This document shows, one piece after another, positions 1-7,471 of a stretch of DNA of 35,018 nt (positions are counted from its first letter, which is position 1; each line of letters opens with the position of its first letter). Made by a program: the position numbers and the translations under genes. This stretch comes from an uncultured Coxiella sp. (lineage in GTDB: Bacteria; Pseudomonadota; Gammaproteobacteria; Comchoanobacterales; Comchoanobacteraceae): contig CACBGS010000010.1 of the NCBI GenBank assembly GCA_902538855.1, forward strand, positions 1 through 35,018, in the 5' to 3' direction. The notes under the pieces were generated by a model. The model made no database searches and was not told the DNA's origin. It saw only the letters and a list, made by a program, of their open reading frames with translations.

Positions 1-2
1 TA

Positions 3-680
3 ATGTACTATTATGATACAATTTTGGCTATGAATGTTTATAGTTTAATCAATTTATTACTAAGATCGATTCTGGTCGGTCTTGCTATTGCTGCTCCTCC
101 AGGGCCGAGCAGTGTTTTGTGTATTCAAACTACTTTAGAGGAGAATGCCAAATCTGTGAAGGCTTTGTTGTTAGGTGCAGCTTGTGCGCATGCTTTTTAT
201 AGTTTATTTGCAGCTTCAGGTTTCGCAGCTCTTGAGGTTTCTGGTGTAGCTGGCTCTTTTTACTTTAATTTACTCGCTGCTTCTCTGTTAGCGTATTTTT
301 CTTTCCAGGCATGGATGTCTTTTTATAACAATGCTCAGCTTGCTCGTGTTGATAGTCCAGCTATCACCAATGATAACGAGGATAGCTTTAATTATAAGAA
401 GGCAATGTTTACTTTTGTATTTTATCTGTCTAATCCAATGACTATATTTGGCTATATGAGCTTTTTTACAACTTTTGGGGTGCAGCCAAGTACTAATCTT
501 GATGTTATGCTAGTGGTTTTTGGTACTGTTTTTGGATCGTCTTTGTGGCGCTATGTTTTGGTGTTTGCATCACGTTTGTGTAAAACTAATTTTCTTGATA
601 ACTATCTGTTGTCTATACGTTGTGTATGTGCATGTTTTATGACTTTTTTTGCAGGCTGTGCTCTACTAAGAGTTCTCTAA
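3..680 (+). CDS. LysE/RhtB-like small-molecule exporter
   Basis: Hydrophobic inner-membrane protein of about 225 residues with five to six membrane segments. The N-terminal helix carries the run AIAAPPGPSSVLC, which resembles the glycine-proline motif after the first helix of the LysE/RhtB amino-acid exporter family, and LSNPMTIFGY in the middle resembles the family's second-half NP motif. Family members export amino acids or similar metabolites by exchange with protons; the substrate cannot be told here. The ATG at 3 is at the very edge of the window, so the frame may continue upstream; the ATG at 30 (MNVYSL) would give the usual short lead before helix 1 and is a credible alternative start. 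The CDF exporter gene follows 24 nt downstream on the same strand, so the two may be co-transcribed. Family membership is fairly sure, substrate unknown. Confidence 0.7.
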   Translation: MYYYDTILAMNVYSLINLLLRSILVGLAIAAPPGPSSVLCIQTTLEENAKSVKALLLGAACAHAFYSLFAASGFAALEVSGVAGSFYFNLLAASLLAYFSFQAWMSFYNNAQLARVDSPAITNDNEDSFNYKKAMFTFVFYLSNPMTIFGYMSFFTTFGVQPSTNLDVMLVVFGTVFGSSLWRYVLVFASRLCKTNFLDNYLLSIRCVCACFMTFFAGCALLRVL

Positions 681-704
681 TTTACTGATATATTAGGGTC
701 TATT

Positions 705-1886
705 ATGTCGGATGTATCTAAAACTTACACGCCTACAGAGCCTTTTGTGGTTATAAAGCAAACTTCTGTAGTTTTAGCTATAGCTAATGCCTTATTGGCA
801 TTGCTGCAGATTGTTGCTGCTTGGTTTAGCTCCTCGCATGCCTTATTTGCTGATGCCATGCATACTTTTTCTGATCTTATTTTTGATATAATCACCTATT
901 TTGCTGGTATGTATGGCTCCCAGCCACCTGATTCTACGCAACCATATGGTTACCGTCGTATTGAGACAATGACTGCGATATTGCTGTCGTTTATTTTATT
1001 AGGTCTAGGTTTTGGTATTCTCTATACAACGTGGATGCAGCTTGAAGCTCCTATTGATGTGAAAAGCGATTATGTTGTATTTGCTGCCTTGGCCTCTATT
1101 ATAACTAATGAAGCCTTATACCGCTATGCTGCTAGCCAGGCAGAACTTATTAATTCACAACTTTTACTCGCTAGTGCGACACATCAGCGTACAGATGCAC
1201 TCAGTAGTGTGGTTGTGCTGCTAACAGCTGCATTAGATATTGCAGGTGTCTCATTGAATATGGATTATTATGGTGCGCTGTTTATTGGTTGTATGATAGT
1301 TAAAATGGGTTTTAGTATCAGTATCGAAGGTCTGCGTGAACTTATGGATGCAGGTATTGATGCTGAGCAAATAAATAAAATTAAAGAGACTATTAATGCG
1401 GATAAGAATGTCGTTGGCGTGCATTTATTACGCTCACGAAAGATGGCAGGGGATATTTATATAGATGTCCATATTATTACTGATTCTTATATTTCAGTAT
1501 CAGAAGGACATTTTATTGGTGAGCGTATTCGTCATACTTTACAAAGAGAATATCCTCATATAGCTGATGTTACTGTACATATTGACCCTGAAGATGATGA
1601 GGCTTATCATGACCAGCCTATCACTTTACCAGATCGTGCTCAGGTTATAGAACAGTTAGCTGCGCATGGTGTTGTGTTGCAAGCTGCTAAGTCAGCGACG
1701 CGTGCTAGTTTGCTTACTGTGGATAGATTGGTTATACATTATATCAAACAAAGGCTGTGTGTAGATTTGTATATTGATAGTACATCTCAGAAAAAAAATA
1801 TAGATAAGATGCTAGATAAGCTACTGAGTGAGCTTAAGAGTGAGCATGAGTATTATCAGCAAGTTCGTGTATTTACACTTGCATAG
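705..1886 (+). CDS. Cation diffusion facilitator (CDF) metal exporter
   Basis: Inner-membrane divalent metal/proton antiporter. The six-helix core spans roughly residues 20-210. The helix-2 site reads ADAMHTFSD (D50, H53, D57) and the helix-5 site reads THQRTD (H160, D164); the HxxxD form in both is typical of zinc-type CDF proteins such as ZitB/CzcD rather than iron/manganese types with DxxxD. A cytoplasmic dimerisation domain follows (about 225-300, ending HIDPEDDEA). At 393 residues it is about 90 longer than most family members; the extra tail (about 310-393) has the same alternating strand/helix look and may be a second dimerisation-type domain. A weak ribosome site (TTAGGGT) precedes the ATG. 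The 3' end overlaps the convergent hemH gene by 14 nt. Metal specificity is inferred only. Confidence 0.88.
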   Translation: MSDVSKTYTPTEPFVVIKQTSVVLAIANALLALLQIVAAWFSSSHALFADAMHTFSDLIFDIITYFAGMYGSQPPDSTQPYGYRRIETMTAILLSFILLGLGFGILYTTWMQLEAPIDVKSDYVVFAALASIITNEALYRYAASQAELINSQLLLASATHQRTDALSSVVVLLTAALDIAGVSLNMDYYGALFIGCMIVKMGFSISIEGLRELMDAGIDAEQINKIKETINADKNVVGVHLLRSRKMAGDIYIDVHIITDSYISVSEGHFIGERIRHTLQREYPHIADVTVHIDPEDDEAYHDQPITLPDRAQVIEQLAAHGVVLQAAKSATRASLLTVDRLVIHYIKQRLCVDLYIDSTSQKKNIDKMLDKLLSELKSEHEYYQQVRVFTLA

Positions 1887-2892
1887 TGTTTTGTAGAAAA
1901 TGACATCTACTTTGTAGTAGTTTATAAAAGAATGTAATACTGCTTTTGCTGGCATTCATTGCTGGAATATAACGTAATTCTTGACCTCCGTTTTCTTTAA
2001 ATAATTCTGCATATTCTCTTGCTATTTCATCGTCTGTCTCTAAGCAATCAGCAATAAATCCTGGAGCAATGACATCTACTGTTTTAATGCCAGCTTTTGC
2101 ATATTCGATTAATTTATCTTCAGTGTATGGTTGTAGCCATTCTGAAGGGCCGAACCTTGATTGGAATACGATATCATACTCTTCATTGCTAAGTTTGAGT
2201 TGCTCTGCTATTAGTCTTGTGCTTTTTTGGCATAAGCAGTAGTAGGGGTCACCTTTGGTTAAGTTGCGTTTGGGTAAGCCATGATAACTTAGTAATAGTT
2301 TTTGTGCACGGGTATGCTTGGTCCAATGCTGTTTAATATTATCGACTATAGTACGTATGTAATCAGGATGATCCCAAAAGCCATTTATAAATTCTATATT
2401 AGGGACGTATCGCCATTTTTTTAGTTCCTTGCCAACAACATCCATAATTGTTGCAGTTGTGGTGGCACTGTACTGTGGGAATAAAGGTAGAATGCATAGA
2501 TTGCGTATACATTCTTTACTAAGGCCTTCTAATGTTTTAGCTAGATTAGGTGAGCCATAGCGCATGGAAAGTATGCACTCTACATTGTCATAATGCTGTT
2601 GCATTTGTTGATTAATGCCAGCGCATAATTGCTTGCTGTAATGTAGTAATGGTAGTCCATGTTCTTGGTCGTATACTTCAAGGTATTTTTGGCTAGAGCT
2701 ATAACTGCGAAAAGGTAGGATATAGCCATATAATATTGGGTACCAGATAGCTTTTGGTATTTCGATTACACGTGGGTCTGAGAGGAATGCTCGAAGATAA
2801 CGCCATGTTGCTTGGTATGTAGGCTGATCAGGGGTGCCTAAATTAATGATGAGAATGATATTTTTTTGCTTTGCTGCTGTATTTCTGTCCAT
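1873..2892 (-). CDS. hemH: Ferrochelatase
   Basis: Inserts Fe2+ into protoporphyrin IX, the last step of protoheme synthesis. Full length (339 residues). Family marks are visible: INLGTPDQP at the N-terminus, LPLFPQYSATTTA (135-147), SYHGLP with the metal-binding histidine H204, FQSRFGPSEWLQP, and DCLETDDEI with the conserved acidic E285. A CxC pair near 219-221 is present, but no C-terminal 2Fe-2S cysteine set is obvious. The ATG is preceded by an AGGGG ribosome site. It has its own likely promoter just upstream and ends convergently with the CDF gene, 14 nt overlapping. Together with ccmAB elsewhere in the window it shows that the organism makes and moves its own heme. Confidence 0.96.
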   Translation of the reverse strand: MDRNTAAKQKNIILIINLGTPDQPTYQATWRYLRAFLSDPRVIEIPKAIWYPILYGYILPFRSYSSSQKYLEVYDQEHGLPLLHYSKQLCAGINQQMQQHYDNVECILSMRYGSPNLAKTLEGLSKECIRNLCILPLFPQYSATTTATIMDVVGKELKKWRYVPNIEFINGFWDHPDYIRTIVDNIKQHWTKHTRAQKLLLSYHGLPKRNLTKGDPYYCLCQKSTRLIAEQLKLSNEEYDIVFQSRFGPSEWLQPYTEDKLIEYAKAGIKTVDVIAPGFIADCLETDDEIAREYAELFKENGGQELRYIPAMNASKSSITFFYKLLQSRCHFLQNTMQV

Positions 2893-2914
2893 CGTAATAG
2901 CCCCTATATGTATT

Positions 2915-2943
2915 ATTATTTTATCATAGTTTTATGCTGTGAA
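2915..2943 (-). promoter_or_regulatory. Putative sigma70 promoter of hemH
   Basis: On the minus strand, TTCACA (2938-2943) and AATAAT (2915-2920), each 5/6 to consensus, are separated by 17 nt. The site lies about 25 nt upstream of the hemH ATG. In such AT-rich DNA near-consensus matches can arise by chance. Confidence 0.45.
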
Positions 2944-2986
2944 TGAATAGATATATTTTATACCGCTTTTATTAATTCTTATAAAC

Positions 2987-3016
2987 TAAAAGCGCTACTA
3001 GGTAGTAGCGCTTTTA
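2987..3016 (-). terminator. Terminator hairpin below the duplicated gene pair
   Basis: Perfect inverted repeat with arms TAAAAGCGCTACTA and TAGTAGCGCTTTTA around GG. It forms a GC-centred stem ending in a T run on either strand. It lies 20 nt beyond the stop of the minus-strand gene at 3036-4250 and upstream of the hemH promoter, so it should insulate hemH from read-through. A partial copy of one arm (TAGCGTTTTATAG) sits between the two paralogs near 4278, as expected if the repeat unit included it. Confidence 0.75.
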
Positions 3017-3035
3017 TAGTATGTACTATTAGCTA

Positions 3036-4250
3036 TTAGATAGTTACAGATTGTGCTGATGCTGTATTATCATTTACAGGCGTATCGTTGTTAGCTGAAC
3101 TGGTAGTCGTGCTAGCGGCTTTAGTATCACCTTTTATGGTTGCAGCATTCACACTTTCATTGGCTGTTTTAGCTATGAATGTTGTAAGATTAGGTACAAA
3201 CTTCATAGGATTAAGTGCGTTTAAAGTACTATATATTCCACTCTGTATAGAATGTACTAGACTATTATCAATGGTATCGGTAACCTGAATGCTGCTATCG
3301 AGTTCATTATTTAAAGCATATTCTTTGTACTTAGCTTTAAGGTCTTTTTCATAACCATTTAGATTTTGTGGGTTTGTTTCATTTATAATTCTGATGAAAC
3401 CATCAAGATCTATTAGTGAGTTACTATTATTTCCTTGCTCTTTCCAAGAAGTTAAGTATTTTTGGAGCTCACTTTTATTTTCAGCACTCAGCTTTTGCAT
3501 TGTGTTACTTAGTGCGATGGATGCCTTACCCATATCTGTGGAGCATTGTTCTAGTTTCTCTTTTGCTTTGCCAGTGATTGTTTCTAATCCTGCTGTCATT
3601 GCATTAGAGATAGTGCTAAGACCTTTATGCACTGTTTCTTTTGCAAAATTTAATGAACTATTAAATGAATCTGTGGTTTGTATATAAGCGGTTTTACAAA
3701 AATCTTGAACATTACTTTTGCTTGTAGCTAAGAATTCTTTTACTGCTTTTTTACCTATATCTTCTTTGATACTATTAAATAAGTCATTGAACCAATTGAT
3801 AATAGGGCTGAATATGTTTGTTAAAAAACTTAAAAAGCTTTTATAAGTTTCTTTGATATTTGCTAACATATTTTTTACAAGCTTGCTTATACCATTACCA
3901 ATATCGCTAGCTTTGCTAGGGTTGAATGTGTTTTCTTGTTTTATTAAACCTGCCAATTGTTTTTTATATGGTTCTTCGCATGCTGTTATAATGCTATTGC
4001 CATTCTGTTCTTCTAGGGTTACTGCTGTACCGTTTACTATCATCTTGTTAGGTTTTGCTAATGGGACGTGACAGTTTGAATATGTATCTTCTTTACCATC
4101 AAAACATTGTTTTACTCTGGCAAATATTTGGCCCTTACTATTTTTTTCATTAGATGTTGTAATAGTTATGTAGTCCTTGCATACTGCAATTCCTTCGTTA
4201 TCAACTATTTCTTTTGCGAATGTATATTCTTGATTTAGATCGAATTTCAT
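3036..4250 (-). CDS. Unknown protein, long paralog of a tandem pair
   Basis: I do not recognise this 404-residue protein. There is no signal peptide or clear membrane segment. Residues 1-105 form a compact, cysteine-containing domain (C24, C49, C60, C91) that is almost identical in the neighbour at 4307-4948. Residues 120-165 are amphipathic and aromatic (SFLTNIFSPIINWF), 165-330 look helical or coiled-coil, 335-360 hold a short block IQSGIYSTLNALNP shared with the neighbour, and the last 40 residues are a T/S/N/D-rich, probably disordered tail ending QSVTI. It has a strong GGAG ribosome site before the ATG. It lies 56 nt downstream of its paralog and is probably co-transcribed with it. The build is compatible with a secreted effector of a host-associated bacterium, but no motif proves that. 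Confidence 0.8.
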   Translation of the reverse strand: MKFDLNQEYTFAKEIVDNEGIAVCKDYITITTSNEKNSKGQIFARVKQCFDGKEDTYSNCHVPLAKPNKMIVNGTAVTLEEQNGNSIITACEEPYKKQLAGLIKQENTFNPSKASDIGNGISKLVKNMLANIKETYKSFLSFLTNIFSPIINWFNDLFNSIKEDIGKKAVKEFLATSKSNVQDFCKTAYIQTTDSFNSSLNFAKETVHKGLSTISNAMTAGLETITGKAKEKLEQCSTDMGKASIALSNTMQKLSAENKSELQKYLTSWKEQGNNSNSLIDLDGFIRIINETNPQNLNGYEKDLKAKYKEYALNNELDSSIQVTDTIDNSLVHSIQSGIYSTLNALNPMKFVPNLTTFIAKTANESVNAATIKGDTKAASTTTSSANNDTPVNDNTASAQSVTI

Positions 4251-4276
4251 TATAATTCTCCTTTATGTTTAATAAT
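3862..4276. repeat. Tandem duplication, copy 1 of the near-identical 5' segment
   Basis: Matches 4560-4974 at a constant offset of 698 nt. From about 3930 to 4276 I count only three differences in roughly 350 nt, including the ribosome site and leader. Similarity also resumes at the other ends of the two genes (about 3004-3290 against 4278-4530) but at lower identity, so the 5' part has been homogenised or conserved far more than the 3' part. Confidence 0.9.
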
Positions 4277-4306
4277 GTAGCGTTTTATAGTACGTACTGT
4301 TAATTA

Positions 4307-4948
4307 TTAGATAGTAACAGAAGGTCCTGTTGCTGTATTATCATTTTCAGCTATATTGTTGCTAGCTGAATCACTAGTGTTGCTGGCATCTGCTTTTTTC
4401 TCAGCTGGTATGCTTGAGGCTTTCACATTTTCATTTTCTGGCTTATCTACAGATGTTGTAAATTTAGTCATAAAATTCAATGGATTAACTGCTTTTAAAG
4501 CACTGTATATGCCGCTTTGTATGTTTGTTAATAAACTTGAAAAGTTTGTATATAAATTCTCTAACATGTTTTTTACAAGCTTGCTCATACTATTGTCAAC
4601 ATCGCTAGCTTTGCTAGGGCTGGATGTGTTTTCTTGTTTTATTAAACCTGCCAATTGTCTTCTATATGGTTCTTCGCATGCTGTTATAATGCTATTGCCA
4701 TTCTGTTCTTCTAGGGTTACTGCTGTACCGTTTACTATCATCTTGTTAGGTTTTGCTAATGGGACGTGACAGTTTGAATATGTATCTTCTTTACCATCAA
4801 AACATTGTTTTACTCTGGCAAATATTTGGCCCTTACTATTTTTTTCATTAGATGTTGTAATAGTTATGTAGTCCTTGCATACTGCAATTCCTTCGTTATC
4901 AACTATTTCTTTTGCGAATGTATATTCTTGATTTAGATCGAATTTCAT
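4307..4948 (-). CDS. Unknown protein, short paralog of a tandem pair
   Basis: Unknown 213-residue protein. Its first 108 residues differ from the paralog at 3036-4250 only at EEPYRRQ against EEPYKKQ. Similarity continues through SKLVKNML; about 188 residues of the long copy (near 147-334) are then absent and the match resumes at IQSGIYSALKAVNP. The tail has diverged (A/S/N/D/E-rich) but keeps the same last residues, SVTI. So this is an internally deleted version, or the long copy gained an insertion. No signal peptide is seen. The ribosome site is GGAG, and a near-perfect sigma70 promoter lies 40 nt upstream, making this the first gene of the pair's transcript. Confidence 0.8.
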   Translation of the reverse strand: MKFDLNQEYTFAKEIVDNEGIAVCKDYITITTSNEKNSKGQIFARVKQCFDGKEDTYSNCHVPLAKPNKMIVNGTAVTLEEQNGNSIITACEEPYRRQLAGLIKQENTSSPSKASDVDNSMSKLVKNMLENLYTNFSSLLTNIQSGIYSALKAVNPLNFMTKFTTSVDKPENENVKASSIPAEKKADASNTSDSASNNIAENDNTATGPSVTI

Positions 4949-4974
4949 TGTAATTCTCCTTTATGTTTAATAAT
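4560..4974. repeat. Tandem duplication, copy 2 of the near-identical 5' segment
   Basis: Partner of 3862-4276. Identity stops at the AATAAT upstream of the ribosome site, so the promoter itself (4988-5015) was not duplicated. The downstream copy therefore depends on read-through from this promoter. Confidence 0.9.
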
Positions 4975-4987
4975 AATGTTTTCTGCC

Positions 4988-5015
4988 ATTATCCACTGGG
5001 TGAGTATACTGTCAA
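4988..5015 (-). promoter_or_regulatory. Sigma70 promoter of the duplicated gene pair
   Basis: On the minus strand, perfect TTGACA (5010-5015), a 16-nt spacer and GATAAT (4988-4993, 5/6). It reads into the gene starting at 4948 with a leader of about 35 nt. An inverted repeat (AAGCAA 5014-5019, TTGCTT 5025-5030, five bases between) touches the -35 box and could be an operator; that part is speculative. Confidence 0.7.
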
Positions 5016-5087
5016 GCAATTGTGTTGCTTTTTGAATAATAATAGAAATTGTTAATATGATTATAATAATTATTAATTAAGAGTCAG

Positions 5088-6443
5088 CTATGAATAGAGT
5101 TTTTGGAGTTCTATTTCAGTGAGCAGCTGATGACTTTGTTTGTGCTGCTCGTCGTTTTTTATATCATTATTCTCAGTGCTTTGATCCATTGTGAATATGT
5201 ACCATTTATTATTATCTTCTGATAGTACATGTTGTGCATTTGCATTGCCGGTAGCGTATGAAGATAAGCTAAATCCTATGCTGTGTATCGGTTTAGGCAG
5301 TGATGCGGTTTTATCTTGTGAACTCCAGTTGGAGCGTTTAACTTTTGCTTTATACTGCTTTGCTATGCCAGCTAATGTGGTTTTATCATTAGTAAGTTTA
5401 TTGTGTAAACTTTGGATGTTACGGCTTTGGAATTCCATAGCGCGTTGCGTTTTTATTGTGTTGACAATAGTTTTTTTAACTTCTGCTAATGGCTTTTTGT
5501 TGCCTATGCTGTGTTTGGTTTTTTTGATAATAGCTACTTTATTGTTATCAAGTTGGATGGGATCGCTAAGTTTGTTGAGTTTAAGGCTTGATGTGAACAC
5601 CTGTTCACGAATGTTTTTGTGCTTAGACAGATCTGTAGTATTGCCTTGGTACTGATGGAATTCTTTAGATGTGTGTATTTTTACTTTGTAGTGATCGGCA
5701 ATAGCTTGGAGGTTGTTGGGGCTATACAGTAGTTGTTCATAAATGCTATCGAGGTTGGTTTTGTTGTTAGTATTAATAATGATATATTCAATTTGAGCTT
5801 TTTCAGGTTCATGAAAAGGTGTGCTGTCATATATTTCTTGTATTTCAGCAGCGCTTGGCTGGTAGTTTTGAAAATGCTCTTTGTCTACAGTAGGAATTTC
5901 TATCCAGGAAAACTTTCTTTTCATGTTTATTTTGCTACTGAGAATAGCGGTATTGTTATCTGCAATTGCAGAAGTGTATACGGCTTCGTCTATCATGAAT
6001 TTTCTGGCACTCTGGTGTACTAGCTCTATTTGTGTACGTAGTTGAGTGTTATTATTTTTTTTATTATCGTTGCTATCATCAAGAATGCCGCTCTGTTTGG
6101 CAAATTCTTTTATGACATAAGGATGTAAGTATAGCTGGGCTTGATCAGCAATTTTTCTTTTAGATTGTTCAATGTTAGCTTTTTGTAATGCTATGTTTTC
6201 GTATAGTTTTAGCTGCTGGCTTGTTGGTGTCGCTTTTGTATACTGTTGGTGATGCGCAAGTAGTTGTTGATATATGCGTGCTGCTTCAAACTCAGTCGTT
6301 GAGTTAAACAGGTTGCTTAGGGAACTGCTAGGCAGCTTGTGGAAGACTTTTTCAGCGCCCCACAACAGCATAGCAATGGACACTAAGCCCATTAAATACG
6401 ATAGGGATGAAGAATCCTGATGTTGTCTAAGATAACGTATCAT
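5088..6443 (-). CDS. ppiD: PpiD-like periplasmic chaperone lacking the parvulin domain
   Basis: Membrane-anchored periplasmic protein of 451 residues, placed as in other gammaproteobacteria after hupB and the tRNA-Val/tRNA-Asp pair. A short cytoplasmic N-terminus is followed by one membrane anchor (about 16-29, YLMGLVSIAMLLWG) and a SurA/PpiD-like helical region. After a segment resembling the strand entering the rotamase domain (EPEKAQIEYIIIN) the sequence passes to what looks like the PpiD region behind that domain (NIREQVFTSSL, then DPIQLDNNKVAIIKKTKH and KPLAEVKKTIVN). Typical PpiD has about 620 residues, so the PPIase domain seems deleted, leaving a chaperone-only form. I chose ATG 6443 because the longer frame, starting at 6518, translates tRNA-Asp. 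The protein is very rich in N, K, Q and T, as expected for a gene on the A/C-rich strand. Confidence 0.8.
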   Translation of the reverse strand: MIRYLRQHQDSSSLSYLMGLVSIAMLLWGAEKVFHKLPSSSLSNLFNSTTEFEAARIYQQLLAHHQQYTKATPTSQQLKLYENIALQKANIEQSKRKIADQAQLYLHPYVIKEFAKQSGILDDSNDNKKNNNTQLRTQIELVHQSARKFMIDEAVYTSAIADNNTAILSSKINMKRKFSWIEIPTVDKEHFQNYQPSAAEIQEIYDSTPFHEPEKAQIEYIIINTNNKTNLDSIYEQLLYSPNNLQAIADHYKVKIHTSKEFHQYQGNTTDLSKHKNIREQVFTSSLKLNKLSDPIQLDNNKVAIIKKTKHSIGNKKPLAEVKKTIVNTIKTQRAMEFQSRNIQSLHNKLTNDKTTLAGIAKQYKAKVKRSNWSSQDKTASLPKPIHSIGFSLSSYATGNANAQHVLSEDNNKWYIFTMDQSTENNDIKNDEQHKQSHQLLTEIELQKLYS

Positions 6444-6459
6444 ACTAATCGAGTAAAAG

Positions 6460-6534
6460 CGGAGTGGACGGGACTCGAACCCGCGACCCCCGGCGTGACA
6501 GGCCGGTATTCTAACCAAACTGAACTACCACTCC
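6460..6534 (-). tRNA. tRNA-Asp (GTC)
   Basis: Complete cloverleaf on the minus strand: acceptor GGAGTGG/CCACTCC, TTCGAGTC T-loop region, anticodon loop CTGTCAC (anticodon at 6497-6499) in a CCGGC/GCCGG stem, and discriminator G73 as expected for Asp. CCA is not encoded. It lies 6 nt downstream of tRNA-Val and just before ppiD. Confidence 0.95.
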
Positions 6535-6540
6535 TAACTG

Positions 6541-6616
6541 TGGTGGGTACTGAGGGGATCGAACCCCCGACATTCGCCTTGTAAGGGCGACGCTCTACCA
6601 GCTGAGCTAAGTACCC
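6541..6616 (-). tRNA. tRNA-Val (TAC)
   Basis: Complete cloverleaf on the minus strand: acceptor GGGTACT/AGTACCC, discriminator A, encoded CCA (6541-6543), and anticodon loop CTTACAA with TAC at 6581-6583. The hupB-tRNA-Val-tRNA-Asp-ppiD order is conserved in many gammaproteobacteria. Confidence 0.96.
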
Positions 6617-6630
6617 GCATTCAAATTTTG

Positions 6631-6674
6631 TATATTCTACACTTTGTAAATGTAAATGTAAAGTGAAGAATATA
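6631..6674. terminator. Long hairpin between hupB and tRNA-Val
   Basis: Inverted repeat TATATTCT-A-CACTTT (6631-6645) with AAAGTG-A-AGAATATA (6660-6674), one A/A mismatch. The 14-nt loop is made of TGTAAA-type units (TGTAAA occurs three times in a row at 6645-6662). It sits 20 nt behind the hupB stop. It lacks a strong U tract, so it may be an mRNA 3'-end or tRNA-processing structure instead of an intrinsic terminator. Confidence 0.5.
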
Positions 6675-6693
6675 GTAGAAGTTGAGCTAAAAA

Positions 6694-6987
6694 TTAGCCT
6701 TTTTGTACTTCTTCTTTGAATCCTTTACCAATAGAAACCTTGATACTCTCTTGCTCAGGTATAACTAGGTCTGCACCAGTTTGAGGGTGCTTAGCCACTC
6801 TTTCTTTTCTAGTGTAGACTTTGAAAGTAGCAAAGTTCGGTACTCTGCATGTGCCTGCTTGCTTAGTAATATTCTTTACCTCTTCGAATGTTGCGTCAAC
6901 AATCGCTTTTACGCACTTAGTGCTAAGGCCAGGATATTCTTCTTGTACTTTTGCGTGTACGTTCTTTGAAAGTTCTGTAATGCTCAT
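6694..6987 (-). CDS. hupB: HU-family DNA-binding protein
   Basis: Small histone-like protein (97 residues) that bends and compacts DNA as a dimer. The HU/IHF fold is visible: N-terminal helices (SITELSKNVHAKVQ), the VPNFATFKVYTRKERV strand region (HU consensus GFGTF), the arm HPQTGADLVIPEQESIKVS with the intercalating-proline position P in VIPE, and the closing helix GKGFKEEVQ. The first strand is odd: FGTF is replaced by FATF and the core carries an extra cysteine. I chose ATG 6987, which has a GAGG ribosome site; an in-frame ATG at 7011 would add eight residues not seen in HU. Neighbour context supports hupB. The lon gene usually upstream is not here. A sigma70-like promoter lies upstream. 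Confidence 0.85.
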   Translation of the reverse strand: MSITELSKNVHAKVQEEYPGLSTKCVKAIVDATFEEVKNITKQAGTCRVPNFATFKVYTRKERVAKHPQTGADLVIPEQESIKVSIGKGFKEEVQKG

Positions 6988-7045
6988 ATGAAACCTCGTT
7001 TTGTTCAACAAATATAGCTTACCTGTATATCAGGTTGCTATTGTA

Positions 7046-7075
7046 GATATACCCCTGTATGCCGGTGTTTGTCAA
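7046..7075 (-). promoter_or_regulatory. Putative sigma70 promoter of hupB
   Basis: On the minus strand, TTGACA (7070-7075, perfect), an 18-nt spacer and TATATC (7046-7051, 4/6). Just downstream of the expected start is the near-palindrome ACCTG-TATAT-CAGGT (7021-7035), which could be an operator or a leader hairpin. Confidence 0.55.
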
Positions 7076-7471
7076 GGATTACTTCGATAAATTCAGCATT
7101 AGTAGTGTTTATTTGCTTATTAATTACTTAACTGACGCTGTTTTTCCTCTTTCCTTTATTATATGTGCTGTTTATTGTGCTTTATACAAGTTGTGTGTTG
7201 GTATGCGTATATCAGATTTATCTGAGAGTTATATTTAGATATTACTGTGGGGGGCTGTGTGTTTTGATCATGGTGCTAGTATGAAGTTTTTGAGTCTGTA
7301 TTTTTTTATTCTTTTTAGATTGTCGAGGTTTGCCTATTTTATTTGGTCGTTTTTAGACTCATCATGTTTTAACATGTTTTATATTGGTTTCTTGGTAAAA
7401 TTGAAAAGCGTGATTTTTTTGACTTTTAAATTATTCTTATTTACTCTTGTAAATTTTAAAAAGATAAACTT
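7076..7471. other. Non-coding stretch between hupB and the 451-aa gene
   Basis: AT-rich DNA with no convincing gene. It holds the repeat copy at 7164-7232, a short palindrome CATGTTTTAACATG (7363-7376) and a small frame from 7257 that runs into the next gene out of register; the latter has no ribosome site and an F/L/I-rich product typical of chance translation of T-rich DNA. Confidence 0.6.
7164..7232 (-). pseudogene. Decayed copy of the 3' end of the gene at 8946
   Basis: Sixty-nine bases match 8938-9006 at roughly two thirds identity with a constant offset of 1774. Read on the minus strand it encodes SDKSDIRIPTHNLYKAQ-stop, against SDKPNEDMPTHSSYRAK-stop at the end of the gene at 8946-9407: eight of 17 residues match and the stop codon is in the same place. 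Upstream the frame is closed by a stop at 7229-7231, so this is only a remnant. It forms a direct repeat flanking the 451-aa gene. Confidence 0.6.

Noticed and set aside
5014-5030. AAGCAA/TTGCTT hairpin as a terminator
   Set aside because: The T run is on the + strand, where no gene ends; on the minus strand it overlaps a promoter -35 box.
6444-6518. N-terminal extension of ppiD (reading MVRIPACHAGG)
   Set aside because: It is the translation of tRNA-Asp, a well-known false extension; the membrane anchor fits a start at 6443.
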